Virus record (IMG/VR): IMGVR_UViG_3300049432_000198
Span: 1 to 39,607 of that record
Strand: one strand, 5' to 3'
Length of the DNA stretch: 39,607 bases
Source of the DNA: a virus
Positions 14,985 to 23,161 of the stretch are shown piece by piece (within the stretch, counting starts at the first letter, position 1; every line of letters starts with the position of its first letter). Both the position numbers and the translations under genes were made by a program. The notes under the pieces were generated by a model. It was given only the letters and a program-made list of their open reading frames with translations. It had not been told where the DNA came from and made no database searches.

Positions 14985-15472
14985 TGGCCGAGACAATCAG
15001 CATCGAGGAATTCGGGGCGTATCTCGCCGGCTTCGTCGCCCGGCTCGAGCCGGGCCAGCGAAAGAAGATGGGTCTCCGGATTGCCGCCCACCTTCAAAGG
15101 GCCCGCAGCAAGACGATCGGCGCCAACGTCGACCCTGACGGCCGCCCCTTCGAGCCGCGCAAGCCGCGCCGACCGCTCCGCGGCGCCGCCAAGGTCGAGA
15201 AGCGGAAACGCAGCATCAAGGACCGAAAAATGTTCCTACGGGCCCGCACCGCCAAATTGCTGCGGAAGCAGGCCACGGCCGATGAAGCGAGCGTCGGCTA
15301 CACCGGCGCCGTGGGCCGAATCATGCGGGTTCACCAGGAAGGCCTGAAGGATCACGTCGAGCGCGATCGGTCCTCCCCCGTCGTGCAATACCCGGTCCGT
15401 CGGCTTCTCGGCATGAACGAAACAGACCAGGAGGCCATTCTCGACATCGTCCTGGCCAGCCTCAGCGAATAA
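14984..15472 (+). CDS. S: Tail completion protein (P2 gpS-like)
   Basis: A 162-aa, very basic protein of the P2 gpS family. Key segments are RLEPGQRKKMGLRIAAHLQR, a zone of DPDGRPFEPRKPRR that is typical of the family, MFLRARTAKLLRK, and VGYTGAVGRIMRVHQEG. The end LLGMNETDQEAILDIVLASL matches gpS-like proteins. It is the last gene of the unit that begins with O; a hairpin follows six bases after the stop. Confidence 0.9.
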   Translation: MAETISIEEFGAYLAGFVARLEPGQRKKMGLRIAAHLQRARSKTIGANVDPDGRPFEPRKPRRPLRGAAKVEKRKRSIKDRKMFLRARTAKLLRKQATADEASVGYTGAVGRIMRVHQEGLKDHVERDRSSPVVQYPVRRLLGMNETDQEAILDIVLASLSE

Positions 15473-15477
15473 AAAAA

Positions 15478-15497
15478 GGGCGCCGTCGCCGGCGCCC
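15478..15497. terminator. Hairpin after S, end of head/lysis unit
   Basis: A perfect 8-bp stem GGGCGCCG/CGGCGCCC with loop TCGC. Seven A residues lie directly on its left side, so on the minus strand it has the form of an intrinsic terminator (stem then T7); on the plus strand it lacks a T-run. It may stop readthrough in either direction between the S and J units. Confidence 0.6.
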
Positions 15498-15607
15498 AGT
15501 TCAGGGATGAGAGGGGAGAGCGCAGGTTACATGGCTGCCTCCTTTGCGGGCCGCGTCGGCGGGGAGGCTTCAAGCTAGGGCCGCCCCGGCCCAGCGACAG
15601 CGGGCCG

Positions 15608-15635
15608 CTGTTGTAGGAACGGCCCGCTACAACAG
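15608..15635 (+). promoter_or_regulatory. Late dyad 2 (putative Ogr-type site before J)
   Basis: Arms CTGTTGTAG and CTACAACAG flank the spacer GAACGGCCCG. It is identical, in gene direction, to dyad 1 read toward P. The centre is 57.5 bp upstream of the ATG at 15679 and 48.5 bp upstream of the in-frame ATG at 15670. The stretch from 15498 to 15607 before it holds no gene. Confidence 0.75.
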
Positions 15636-15678
15636 CCCCGCCTAGCGGCCGTGGCGGCCGCCGCCCGACATGGCGGCG

Positions 15679-16578
15679 ATGCCTGGCAGCTCCTCCTCAA
15701 CGGCCGTCGACCTTTCGCGCCTGCCTCCGCCTACCGTGGTGGAGCAGCTTTCCTATGAGCAGCTGCTGGCGGAGCGGATTGCCCGCTTTCATGAACTGGC
15801 GCCCGAGTGGGACGCGACGGTCGAGTCCGACCCGGTAATGAAGCTCCTCCAAGAGAACGCCTACCGCGAGCTGCTGATCCGCCAAGACTTCAACGACCGC
15901 GCCCGCAGCATCATGATCGCCTTCGCCGCCGGCGCCGATCTCGATCAGCTGGCGGCCTTGGTCGGCGTCACCCGGCTCGAACTCGCGCCCGCCGATCCGG
16001 TCGCCAGCACGGCCGCGATCATGGAAGACGACGACTCGCTGCGCGTCCGCGTGGTCCTCGCGCCGGAAAGCTTTTCCGTCGCCGGGCCCGAGCTCGCCTA
16101 CGTCTTTCACGCCCGCTCGGCCGAGGCGGATGTCCTCGATGCCAGCGCCACCAGCCCGGCGCCGGGCGAGGTCCTCGTCACGGTCCTTTCACGCTTGGGG
16201 AACGGCGAGGCCTCGGCCGAGCTGCTCGCTGCCGTGGAGGCCGTCGTCAACGGTCGCGAGGTCCGTCCCCTTACCGACCTCGTCACCGTCCAGTCCGCCG
16301 ACGTCGTGGAATTCGCCGTCGCGGCGAAGCTCTACATTTATCAGGGCCCCGATTCCTCCGTCGTCACGGCCGCCGCAGACGCAAGCCTGCAGAACTATCT
16401 CGCTAAGAACCGGCGTCTCGGCCGGGACGTCACCAAATCGGGGCTCTATGCCGCCCTCCATGTTGAAGGGGTTCAGGACGTCGACCTGATCTCCCCGGCG
16501 GCCAGCCTCGTTCTCGGCGCAACGCAGGCGCCCTGGTGCACGTCGATCACTCTCACCTCCGCAGGGGCTGGCGAGTGA
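15679..16578 (+). CDS. J: Baseplate assembly protein (P2 gpJ-like)
   Basis: The 299-aa product is the P2 gpJ / Mu gp47-type baseplate wedge protein. It shows the family opening VDLSRLPPPTVVEQLSYEQL, a central VSGxxx-free core with LQENAYRELLIRQDFNDRAR and MIAFAAGADLDQLAALVGV, and the RRLGRDVTKSGLYAALHVEG block before VQDVDLISP. Two ATG codons, 15670 and 15679, are possible; the second is chosen because it places the dyad at the same distance as in the other late units. The stop overlaps the GTG start of I. Confidence 0.93.
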   Translation: MPGSSSSTAVDLSRLPPPTVVEQLSYEQLLAERIARFHELAPEWDATVESDPVMKLLQENAYRELLIRQDFNDRARSIMIAFAAGADLDQLAALVGVTRLELAPADPVASTAAIMEDDDSLRVRVVLAPESFSVAGPELAYVFHARSAEADVLDASATSPAPGEVLVTVLSRLGNGEASAELLAAVEAVVNGREVRPLTDLVTVQSADVVEFAVAAKLYIYQGPDSSVVTAAADASLQNYLAKNRRLGRDVTKSGLYAALHVEGVQDVDLISPAASLVLGATQAPWCTSITLTSAGAGE

Positions 16579-17207
16579 CGGCCGCCGCAACCCTCCTCCC
16601 GCCGAATGCGAGGCCGCTCGAACGCGCCGTCGCGGCCGCTGGCGCTCGAATCTCCGCCATCCCGATCCCGCTCCAATCGCTCTGGAATCCGTGGACGTGC
16701 CCCCTCGAACTGCTCCCCTGGCTGGCCTGGGGCCTGAGCATCGATGCTTGGGAGCCGAGCTGGACCGAAGCGCGAAAGCGGCAGGAAGTCGCGCAGGCGA
16801 TCGACCTTCAGCGGCGGAAGGGCACCCGGGCCGCGGTCGAGGCGGTCCTCGCGGCCGCGGACGAGCTGCTCGAACTGGTCGAATGGTTCGAGGCGCAGCC
16901 GCGGCTCGACCCGCACACCTTCCAAATCCGCCTCCCCCTCGGTGCCGGCGGCGGCCCTCGATCGACGGCCGCCTTTGCGGAGAAGATCGTCCGCGAGGTC
17001 TCGCGCGTGAAGCCGCTGCGCTCGCACATGCAACTCGTCCAGCTTCTGAACGCCGGCGCCGGCCTCAACATCCTCGGCGCCGCGCGCCTGGCCGGCTTCG
17101 TCCGGGTCGTCGCGACGGCCGACATGAACGCCGAGCAGTCGGCCTTCCTCAGCACCGAAACCGGCGAGCCCCTGCAGGCCGAAAACGGCGATCTCTTGGA
17201 GCGGTAA
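16575..17207 (+). CDS. I: Baseplate/tail protein I (P2 gpI-like)
   Basis: A 210-aa protein beginning with GTG that overlaps the J stop. Family features include LLPPNARPLERAVAAAGARI, the WNPWTCPLELLPWLAWGLSI block, and AIDLQRRKGTRAAVEAVL, all typical of P2 gpI. It connects the baseplate to the fibres. The C-terminal third (DMNAEQSAFLSTETGEPL) extends past the usual family length. Confidence 0.92.
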   Translation: MTAAATLLPPNARPLERAVAAAGARISAIPIPLQSLWNPWTCPLELLPWLAWGLSIDAWEPSWTEARKRQEVAQAIDLQRRKGTRAAVEAVLAAADELLELVEWFEAQPRLDPHTFQIRLPLGAGGGPRSTAAFAEKIVREVSRVKPLRSHMQLVQLLNAGAGLNILGAARLAGFVRVVATADMNAEQSAFLSTETGEPLQAENGDLLER

Positions 17208-17208
17208 C

Positions 17209-18690
17209 TTGGAAAACGAAGATCTCGCCATTGTCGTGTTCATCACCGAGGAGGGGCTGTCGGCCCTACTCGACGCGCAGCAGGGCGTGACGAATGCCGT
17301 CCGCATCGCCGAGCTCGGCCTCACCGCGCAGGCCTTCGTGCCGGCGCCGACGCTCGAGGAGCTTCCGGGCGAGTTCAAGCGCATCGCGATGGTCGCCGGC
17401 GAGGCCGTGAACGATCGCGTGATTCACATGGTCGCGCTCGATGACACAGCCGACGCCTACACGGTCCGCGGCTTTGCCCTCTACCTCGACAACGGGGCCC
17501 TCTTCGGCGTCGCGGGCCAGAGCGAGCCGATCTTCCAGAAGAGCGCCGTCTCCTCGTTCCTGCTCGCGGCCGACATCACCTTCGCCCAGGCCGTGGCCGA
17601 GTTGATCGAGTTCGGAGACACGAACTTCCTCTATCCGCCGGCAACCCTCACCCGAAAGGGCGTCGCCTACCTCGCCAGTGATGCCGAGGCGGCCGCCGGC
17701 CTCGTCGACGACAAGATCCTCACCCCCAAGGGAGCGAAGGGCGTCTACCTGCGCCTTGCCTCAATGGGCGTCGAGGGTGGCTGGGTGCCGTGCGGCCCTG
17801 GGCAGAAGATCCCGCCGCAATATCTACCTGCCCAGGATTCGATCGATACCTATTACGCGGCGAGCAACGCTGAGATGACGGCGCTCGCGGCCGCGGGCCC
17901 GGGCGACTTCTGCCAGCGAACGGATCTCACCAAGACCTATCGCCTCGCCGCGGCGCCGCCAAGCGTCCTTGCCAACTGGGTTGAGTTTCTCAGCCCGGGC
18001 GCGCCGGTCCGCACTGTCAACGGCGAGATCGGCGACGTCGTCCTGACGGCCGCCAAGGTCGGCGCTCCCCCGGTTGGCCGCTCGCTCCTTGGCGGCGGCC
18101 TCGCCCAGGGCGGCGGCAGCTTAGCCGCCGATCGCACGATTACCGTCCCGGCGGCGAGCCGGGCCCAGGCCGAGGCGGGCGCCGCTACCGACGTTGCCCT
18201 CACACCCGACTCGATTGCCGGGATCCTCGCGCTGCTTTCCGGCAGGGTCCCGGGCGGCCGCCAGATCCTCGCTGCCGGCCTGGCCCAGGGCGGCGGCGAT
18301 ATGACGGCTGATAGGATCATCACCGTCCTCGCCGCGTCGGCCGCCGACGTTTTCGCCGGCACGGCGAACGATCGGGCGATCACCCCGGCGGCCCTCGCCG
18401 GCCTGCCCCATACGCTCGGACCCTCTGGCGACTTTGTCCTGCCGGGCGGTCTCCGGTTCAAATGGGGCGACGCCAGCGTCTACCTCGGAAGCCAGGCCGT
18501 CTACTTCCCCGAGGCCTTCCCCGTGGCCTGCTGGCAAGTCTTTCTGACCTTCTACGGCAACCCGAACAACGGCGATGAGTCCGACGAGCCGATGTGGGTC
18601 CAGCGCCCGCTCTCTCCCGGCAGCTTCATCATCTCCACCGCCGGCGACCGCCTGCAGGTCCCGGTGGGCTGGTTCGCGATCGGAAATTGA
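17209..18690 (+). CDS. H: Tail fibre protein (P2 gpH-like, Gp53-like C-terminal domain)
   Basis: A 493-aa fibre with an apparent TTG start immediately after I. The N-terminal 200 residues (FITEEGLSALLDAQQGVTNA, FVPAPTLEELPGEFKRI) resemble the P2 fibre attachment region (DUF3751-like). The middle has two copies of a repeat of the form R-x-L-x-GGLAQGGG-x-x-x-ADR-x-IT, at about residues 285-305 and 347-368. The C-terminus GGLRFKWGDASVYLGSQAV ... FPEAFPVACWQVFLTFYGN ... VGWFAIGN is like the Gp53-type receptor-binding tip. It would contact the host surface. Confidence 0.85.
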   Translation: MENEDLAIVVFITEEGLSALLDAQQGVTNAVRIAELGLTAQAFVPAPTLEELPGEFKRIAMVAGEAVNDRVIHMVALDDTADAYTVRGFALYLDNGALFGVAGQSEPIFQKSAVSSFLLAADITFAQAVAELIEFGDTNFLYPPATLTRKGVAYLASDAEAAAGLVDDKILTPKGAKGVYLRLASMGVEGGWVPCGPGQKIPPQYLPAQDSIDTYYAASNAEMTALAAAGPGDFCQRTDLTKTYRLAAAPPSVLANWVEFLSPGAPVRTVNGEIGDVVLTAAKVGAPPVGRSLLGGGLAQGGGSLAADRTITVPAASRAQAEAGAATDVALTPDSIAGILALLSGRVPGGRQILAAGLAQGGGDMTADRIITVLAASAADVFAGTANDRAITPAALAGLPHTLGPSGDFVLPGGLRFKWGDASVYLGSQAVYFPEAFPVACWQVFLTFYGNPNNGDESDEPMWVQRPLSPGSFIISTAGDRLQVPVGWFAIGN

Positions 18691-18692
18691 CG

Positions 18693-19178
18693 ATGATCTA
18701 TTGGAGCCCCTCTTCCGGCTTTCAAAGCCGCGCGACCCACGGGAAGGCAATCGACCAGGCCGCGGTCCACATCAGGCCGTCTCGCCACCGCGAGCTGGTC
18801 GCGGCCCAGGCCGCCGGCGCGGAGATCTACGTCGGCAAGGGCGGGCGCCCCTACATTCGGCGCCCGCGCGAGAACCTCGCTCACCGGCGGGCCTTCGCCA
18901 TAACCTGCATCAAGCGCGAGGCCCGCCGGCGCATCCTGCTCGTCGCTCCGGAGTGGCGCCAGGCCAACGACACCGCAGCAATCGCCCGCGCCGCCTTCCA
19001 GCTCAATGCAACGATGACGACGAACGTCGAGACCTCGGCGGCCTTCGCGAGGATGGCCGCGATCGACGCGCTGCGCGCTGCCTCTGACCGCATCGAGGCG
19101 GGCGTCGCGGGCATGACCGGGCCCGAGCTCGAAGCCTTTGATCCCTCGGCCGACAATCACTGGAACCCCGCGCAATGA
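18693..19178 (+). CDS. Fibre-associated protein, unknown function
   Basis: A 161-aa protein between two fibre genes. It opens MIYWSPSSGFQS, similar in style to tail-fibre assembly proteins, but the rest does not match a chaperone family I can name. A basic middle section (RAFAITCIKREARRRILLVA) precedes a helical C-terminus with Met-rich repeats (FARMAAIDALRAASDRIE). Its stop overlaps the ATG of the large fibre (ATGA), so translation is coupled. A role in folding or attaching the preceding or following fibre is inferred. Confidence 0.55.
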   Translation: MIYWSPSSGFQSRATHGKAIDQAAVHIRPSRHRELVAAQAAGAEIYVGKGGRPYIRRPRENLAHRRAFAITCIKREARRRILLVAPEWRQANDTAAIARAAFQLNATMTTNVETSAAFARMAAIDALRAASDRIEAGVAGMTGPELEAFDPSADNHWNPAQ

Positions 19179-22042
19179 AAGTTAGCAGGCTCAAGATCGA
19201 GCATCCCGCGGCCCCGCTCAGCGGCGCCGATATCGTCCCCGTCGTGCAGGATGACGGCAACGGGAACAAGGAGACCCGCGGAACGACGATCGCGGACCTC
19301 GCGGCCGCGGCGCGCGCGCCGATCGCGGCCGAGTTGAACGGCGGCGCCTCCGCCTATGGTGTCTGGCTTCAGCAGCCGGGCAATGCCGGCAAGACCCAGG
19401 CGCAGTTCCTCGAAAGCCTTCGCGGCCCTGCCGGCGGGCAGGGTCCGGCCGGCCCGGCCGGTGTCGGGCCCGCAGGCGCCGCAGGGGCGCAGGGCGCGCA
19501 GGGTCCACAAGGTCCGCAGGGCCCCAAGGGCGACGCCGGCAACGCCGGCGCACAGGGGCCCGCCGGTCCGCAGGGACCGCAAGGCTCGCAGGGGCTGAAG
19601 GGCGACGCCGGCAACGCCGGCGCTCCCGGCGCCGCCGGGGCAAGCGGCGCGGACGGCGAAGATGGCGCCCCGGCGCGGACGCTTTACGTCTCCTCGGACA
19701 AGCAGCAGTTCACCTACGACTCCGTCGGCGCCCTTAGCCCAGCCGGCCAGGTCATCACCCTCACCGCGAATCGGCAGAACAACACCGGCGCGCTGACCTG
19801 GGCCGCGACTGCCTTCAACGCGGCCGGCGCCGCGATCGGCGCCGTCCAGCTGCGCACGACGGCCGCGGGCACTACGGCCGCTTCGAACCAGGGCACCGTC
19901 TATCTTCAGTCCGGTCAGCTCCCCGCTGGCACAAAGAGCATCGTCGTCACCGCGGCGTCTGGCGCTCCGGACAATGTGAGCGACATGCTCAGTGCGGTCT
20001 GCGTTCAGGATGGCGCCCCGGGCGCCTCCGCGAAGACCATCTACCTCACCTCGAGCCAGCAGCACTTCAAGCTGAACGCCCAAGGCGCCTACGCGCCGCC
20101 CGGGCAGGTCGTCTCCCTCACCGCCAACCGTCAGAATAACGCTGGCGCGCTCAGCTGGTCGTCGGCCGCCTACGACGGCGCCGGCACCTACCTGGGCGCC
20201 GTTCCCCTGCGCACGGCCGCGGGGGGAGCGACGGCCGCGACGAACCAAGCCACGGTCTATGCCAATTCGGGCGACGTTCCGGCCGGAACCGTTGGGATCC
20301 TCGTCACCGTGACGAGCAGCGCGCCGGACAATCTCAGCGACACCCTCAGCATCGTCTTCATGCAGGACGGCGTCACGGGCCCGTCGGGCCCGGCTGGGCC
20401 GGCCGGCCCCGGTGGCGCGCCCGGGCCCGGCGGAGCCCCAGGCCCCGGCGGCCCGGCCGGCGCGGATGGCGCGCCGGCGCGGACGATCTACGTCACCTCC
20501 GATAAGCAGCAATTCCTCTACAGCGCGGCAGGCGCCCTCTCGCCGGCACTTCAAGTCATCGCCCTCACGGCCAACCGGCAGAACAATGCCGGTGCGCTCA
20601 GCTGGGCCGCGACCGCCTACAACGCCGCCAACGCTTCGCTCGGCCCCGTGTCGCTCCGGACGACGTCCGCGGGCACGACGGCCGCCACGAACCAGGCCAC
20701 CGTCTACCTTCAATCCGGCGTCCTCCCGGCCGGGACAAAGAGCGTGATCGTTACCGCGACTTCCAGCGCTCCCGACAATGTCAGCGACATGCTCAGCGTC
20801 GTCTGCGTTCAGGACGGCGCCGCCGGCGCAGCCGGCGCGAACGGCGCCGCCGGCTCGAACGGCGCGGACGGCGCGCCGGCGCGGACGATCTACGTCACCT
20901 CGGACAAGCAGCAGTTCATCGTCAACTCGGCCGGCGTCCTCGCGCCCGCGGCCCAGGTCGTCGCCCTCACCGCGAACCGCCAGAACAACGCCGGCGCACT
21001 CAGCTGGTCGGCGACCGCCTACAACGCCGCCAACGCTTCGCTCGGCCCCGTGGCGCTCCGGACAACCTCCGCGGGCACGACGGCCGCCACGAACCAGACC
21101 ATCGTCTACCTTCAGTCCGGCCTTCTCCCAGCCGGGACGAAGAGCATTGTCGTCACCGCGGCGTCCGGCGCTCCGGACAATGTTAGCGACATGCTCAGCG
21201 TCGTTTGCGTTCAAGACGGCGCCGCAGGAGCGCCTGGGGCGCCCGGCGCGCCGGGCGCGGGGGGAGCGCAAGGCCCAGGCGGCCCGCAAGGCCCTGGGGG
21301 CGCTCCGGGCGTCAACGGCATCGATGCGCTCACCGTCAGCGCCTCGCCGCCGGCTATCACCGTCCCCTGCACTTCGACAGGGACTCCGATCAATGCGGTC
21401 CCCGGCTTCTCGATCACCGTCTACAAGGGCGGCCTCGACGTCACCAACTCGGCCACGGGCACGACCTACACCGTCATCGATTCGGGGGGAATGTCCGGCT
21501 TCGCCAACGCAGGGAACGGCGTTTTCAACAATGTCGGCCTGGTTGGAGACGTGGGCTGGATCGATGTCAGGGTCGCCAACGGCGCCACGGCGATTATTCG
21601 AGTGACCTATACCAAGGTCCGCGCCGGCAGCTCGGCAACCGCGTCGGTCCCGACCCACATAACCTATGTGAACGATTCTCCGACCTATGCCGCTGTCGCC
21701 GTCCTCAGCGATATCGCCGTGGCGAACGGGCTGACCCTCTCGGCCGACGCGAACGTATCTTGGTTTCGAAGCGGCGGCTACCAAAGCCAGGGCAAGCTCA
21801 CCTATCAGAATATCACCGATGGCGGCCCCGAGGTCGACTTCCCGGGATCGGAGGCGATCGGCTTCGTCGGCAACCTCGCGCAGCCCGGGGAGCCCGCTTC
21901 GCCGAACGGCCTTTCGAGCGCCGGGACTTGGACGAACAGCCTGGGCGCGACGAAGGTCATCAGGGTTCGGTTTTATTTCCGCCGCACTTCCGGCACCGGC
22001 GCCTCAAGCGGCGTCGACGGCTATTTGGGAGGCCACACATGA
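19175..22042 (+). CDS. Large collagen-like tail fibre with four Ig-like repeats
   Basis: This 955-aa protein starts with an attachment region ([20 protein letters not shown]). Gly-X-Y triplets follow (about residues 83-165) with one interruption at GVGPAG. Then come four related domains of about 115 residues: the first two are nearly contiguous, and a second collagen block and a short Gly/Ala linker separate the rest. Each repeat contains ANRQNN-x-GAL-x-W and a segment like [10 protein letters not shown]-x-VCVQDG. A third collagen block precedes a roughly 230-residue C-terminal domain ([20 protein letters not shown] onward), the likely receptor-binding tip. Collagen blocks predict trimerisation. 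The gene probably determines host range. Confidence 0.85.
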   Translation: MKVSRLKIEHPAAPLSGADIVPVVQDDGNGNKETRGTTIADLAAAARAPIAAELNGGASAYGVWLQQPGNAGKTQAQFLESLRGPAGGQGPAGPAGVGPAGAAGAQGAQGPQGPQGPKGDAGNAGAQGPAGPQGPQGSQGLKGDAGNAGAPGAAGASGADGEDGAPARTLYVSSDKQQFTYDSVGALSPAGQVITLTANRQNNTGALTWAATAFNAAGAAIGAVQLRTTAAGTTAASNQGTVYLQSGQLPAGTKSIVVTAASGAPDNVSDMLSAVCVQDGAPGASAKTIYLTSSQQHFKLNAQGAYAPPGQVVSLTANRQNNAGALSWSSAAYDGAGTYLGAVPLRTAAGGATAATNQATVYANSGDVPAGTVGILVTVTSSAPDNLSDTLSIVFMQDGVTGPSGPAGPAGPGGAPGPGGAPGPGGPAGADGAPARTIYVTSDKQQFLYSAAGALSPALQVIALTANRQNNAGALSWAATAYNAANASLGPVSLRTTSAGTTAATNQATVYLQSGVLPAGTKSVIVTATSSAPDNVSDMLSVVCVQDGAAGAAGANGAAGSNGADGAPARTIYVTSDKQQFIVNSAGVLAPAAQVVALTANRQNNAGALSWSATAYNAANASLGPVALRTTSAGTTAATNQTIVYLQSGLLPAGTKSIVVTAASGAPDNVSDMLSVVCVQDGAAGAPGAPGAPGAGGAQGPGGPQGPGGAPGVNGIDALTVSASPPAITVPCTSTGTPINAVPGFSITVYKGGLDVTNSATGTTYTVIDSGGMSGFANAGNGVFNNVGLVGDVGWIDVRVANGATAIIRVTYTKVRAGSSATASVPTHITYVNDSPTYAAVAVLSDIAVANGLTLSADANVSWFRSGGYQSQGKLTYQNITDGGPEVDFPGSEAIGFVGNLAQPGEPASPNGLSSAGTWTNSLGATKVIRVRFYFRRTSGTGASSGVDGYLGGHT
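19673..21220 (+). repeat. Four tandem coding repeats inside the large fibre gene
   Basis: Repeats begin at about 19673, 20027, 20473 and 20875. Copies three and four are the most alike; both contain an identical stretch of about 35-40 bp around 20620 and 21016 (coding [12 protein letters not shown]). Copy two is the most diverged. The similarity could allow unequal recombination and gain or loss of repeat units. Confidence 0.8.
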
Positions 22043-22575
22043 TCGCATTTTTCCGGGCCGATACGGGCCGCGTCGTCAAGGTCAGCAGCGGGCACGACGC
22101 TATCCCCGAGGGCTGCGAGTCGATCGAGCTGGACGCGGCCGCGACCGCCCTGGCGGCCGAGGGCCGGTCCCTGCTCGTCGTGGACGGCCTGGTCGTGGAG
22201 GATCTCGCCGCACTGGAAGCCATGCTCTTCACCCGCATCGACGCCGAAGCCGGCGCCGCCCGAGCTTGCCTGCTCACGATCGCACCCGGGCAGGAGCTGA
22301 CCTACCTCGACAAGGAGGCGGAGGCCCGGCGCCTGGTCGACGGCGTCGATCCGGACCCGGCGGCTTTCCCGATGCTGGCGCCTGAAGCGCAAGCCTGCGG
22401 GGTCGACCTCGGAACTCTCGCCGTCATCGTCATCGAGAAGGCCGACGAAAGCCGCCGGGCCCGTGGAGCGATCGAGGCATTGAAGGCAGGAGCGAAGATG
22501 GCTGTCGCCGCGGCTGAAGGACGCGCTGCGAAGGAAGCGGCCGCCGTCGTGAACTGGGGCACGACCGCCTCTTAG
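22039..22575 (+). CDS. Tail fibre assembly / DUF4376-like protein
   Basis: A 178-aa protein whose ATG overlaps the fibre stop (ATGA). Its layout fits small tail proteins: an N-terminal beta region ([20 protein letters not shown]) and a C-terminal helical module of the form PGQELTYLDKEAEARRLVDG ... EAQACGVDLGTLAVIVIEKA ... GAIEALKAGAKMAVAAAEG. This recalls the DUF4376-type domain of tail-assembly proteins; the identification is from pattern memory. A chaperone role for the fibre upstream is likely from position. Confidence 0.6.
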   Translation: MIAFFRADTGRVVKVSSGHDAIPEGCESIELDAAATALAAEGRSLLVVDGLVVEDLAALEAMLFTRIDAEAGAARACLLTIAPGQELTYLDKEAEARRLVDGVDPDPAAFPMLAPEAQACGVDLGTLAVIVIEKADESRRARGAIEALKAGAKMAVAAAEGRAAKEAAAVVNWGTTAS

Positions 22576-22948
22576 AAAAGAGAGGGGAGGGCCCGGCGGC
22601 GCCAACCGCGCGGACCGCGGGCTGTCACCCGCACCTCCCACGGCCCGGGCCGCGCTTGGTCTCCCCACCGGGCACACCGGCGGGCCGCTTGAACCCAATT
22701 CCACAAAGGGAGTCCAGCACGATCGGCCCGGCCGAGGTTCCCGGCCGCATGTTGTAGGGCGGCCTTCCTACATCATCGGCAGGGATGGCGAGGCGGCCGC
22801 GGCGCGATAGCTCCTACTAGTCGACGGGCCCAGGCCCCCGGCCGGGCGCCGCCAACGCCCGCTAACGACGGGCTGTCACCCGTACCTCGCTCGCTTGTCG
22901 AGCTCGGCCGCGCCGGCCTTACGGCGCGGCAAGGTATGGGTTGCGATC
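22576..22948 (+). promoter_or_regulatory. Long leader before com, containing two related hairpins and a dyad
   Basis: This 373-bp stretch has no convincing gene. It contains a hairpin at 22617-22632, late dyad 3 at 22749-22776, and a second hairpin at 22868-22883. The hairpins are GCGGG-CTGTCA-CCCGC and ACGGG-CTGTCA-CCCGT; the outer pair changed G-C to A-T while the pairing was kept. The resemblance extends to flanking CGCCAAC about 15-20 bp upstream and ACCTC downstream. The closing pairing GGCCCGG/CCGGGCC around the first copy may form a larger stem. Function unknown. Confidence 0.6.
22749..22776. promoter_or_regulatory. Late dyad 3 (before com-mom)
   Basis: A diverged copy: arms ATGTTGTAG and CTACATCAT around the spacer GGCGGCCTTC. 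The spacer matches the other copies better when read on the minus strand (GAAGGCCGCC). The nearest downstream plus-strand gene, com, begins 172 bp away. It may be a weaker or differently used site for the same activator. Confidence 0.6.
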
Positions 22949-23161
22949 GTGAAGGAATCACACCGCTGCGCCGGTTGCGGGGCGCTTTTGTTCAAAGCCG
23001 CAAGGGCCGCGATTGCCGGCCTGATCGAGATCAAGTGTCGGCGCTGCGGCGCCTTCAACACCCTGAGGCCCCTGAGCCCTTCCCCGACCGCCGACAGAGC
23101 GGCCGCCAGGAGTTCAGCTTGTGGACCTCGAAACTGCCAATTCCCGCCTGGTCGACTTTGA
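22949..23161 (+). CDS. com: Com-like zinc-finger translational regulator of mom
   Basis: A 70-aa protein, close to Mu Com in length. It has C7-x2-C10 (HRCAGCGALLFKA) and C30-x2-C33 (IEIKCRRCGAFNTLRP), the zinc-binding pattern of the Com family. In Mu, Com binds the com-mom mRNA and opens the mom translation start. GTG at 22949 is chosen because it puts the first Cys pair near the N-terminus as in Mu; an upstream TTG at 22895 would add 18 unrelated residues. The 3' end overlaps the start of mom by 41 bp in another frame, the same nested arrangement as in Mu. The C-terminal half is not conserved-looking. Confidence 0.85.
   Translation: MKESHRCAGCGALLFKAARAAIAGLIEIKCRRCGAFNTLRPLSPSPTADRAAARSSACGPRNCQFPPGRL
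23110..23129 (+). promoter_or_regulatory. Possible stem-loop over the mom start
   Basis: The mom Shine-Dalgarno AGGAG (23108-23112) is partly paired in a weak stem: GAG (23110-23112) with CTC (23127-23129), a T/C mismatch, then TC with GA. The GTG start (23121) falls in the loop. In Mu a stem-loop hides the mom start until Com binds. The stem here is short, so this is a hypothesis. Confidence 0.35.

Noticed and set aside
19157-21784. Long open frame (875 codons) on the minus strand opposite the fibre gene
   Set aside because: It mirrors the GC-rich repeats of the collagen-like fibre; the product is low-complexity Arg/Gly/Asp and the plus strand has a coherent coupled gene series.
21884-21894. 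CCCGGGGAGCC, identical to 11 bases of the tRNA-Asn 3' end, as a possible attR
   Set aside because: Too short, GC-rich and located inside the fibre coding region; structural phage genes continue on both sides.
22021-22704. Minus-strand frame whose GTG start lies about 58 bp from dyad 3 read leftward
   Set aside because: The spacing is tempting but the product is the reverse of a convincing plus-strand gene and looks non-protein-like.
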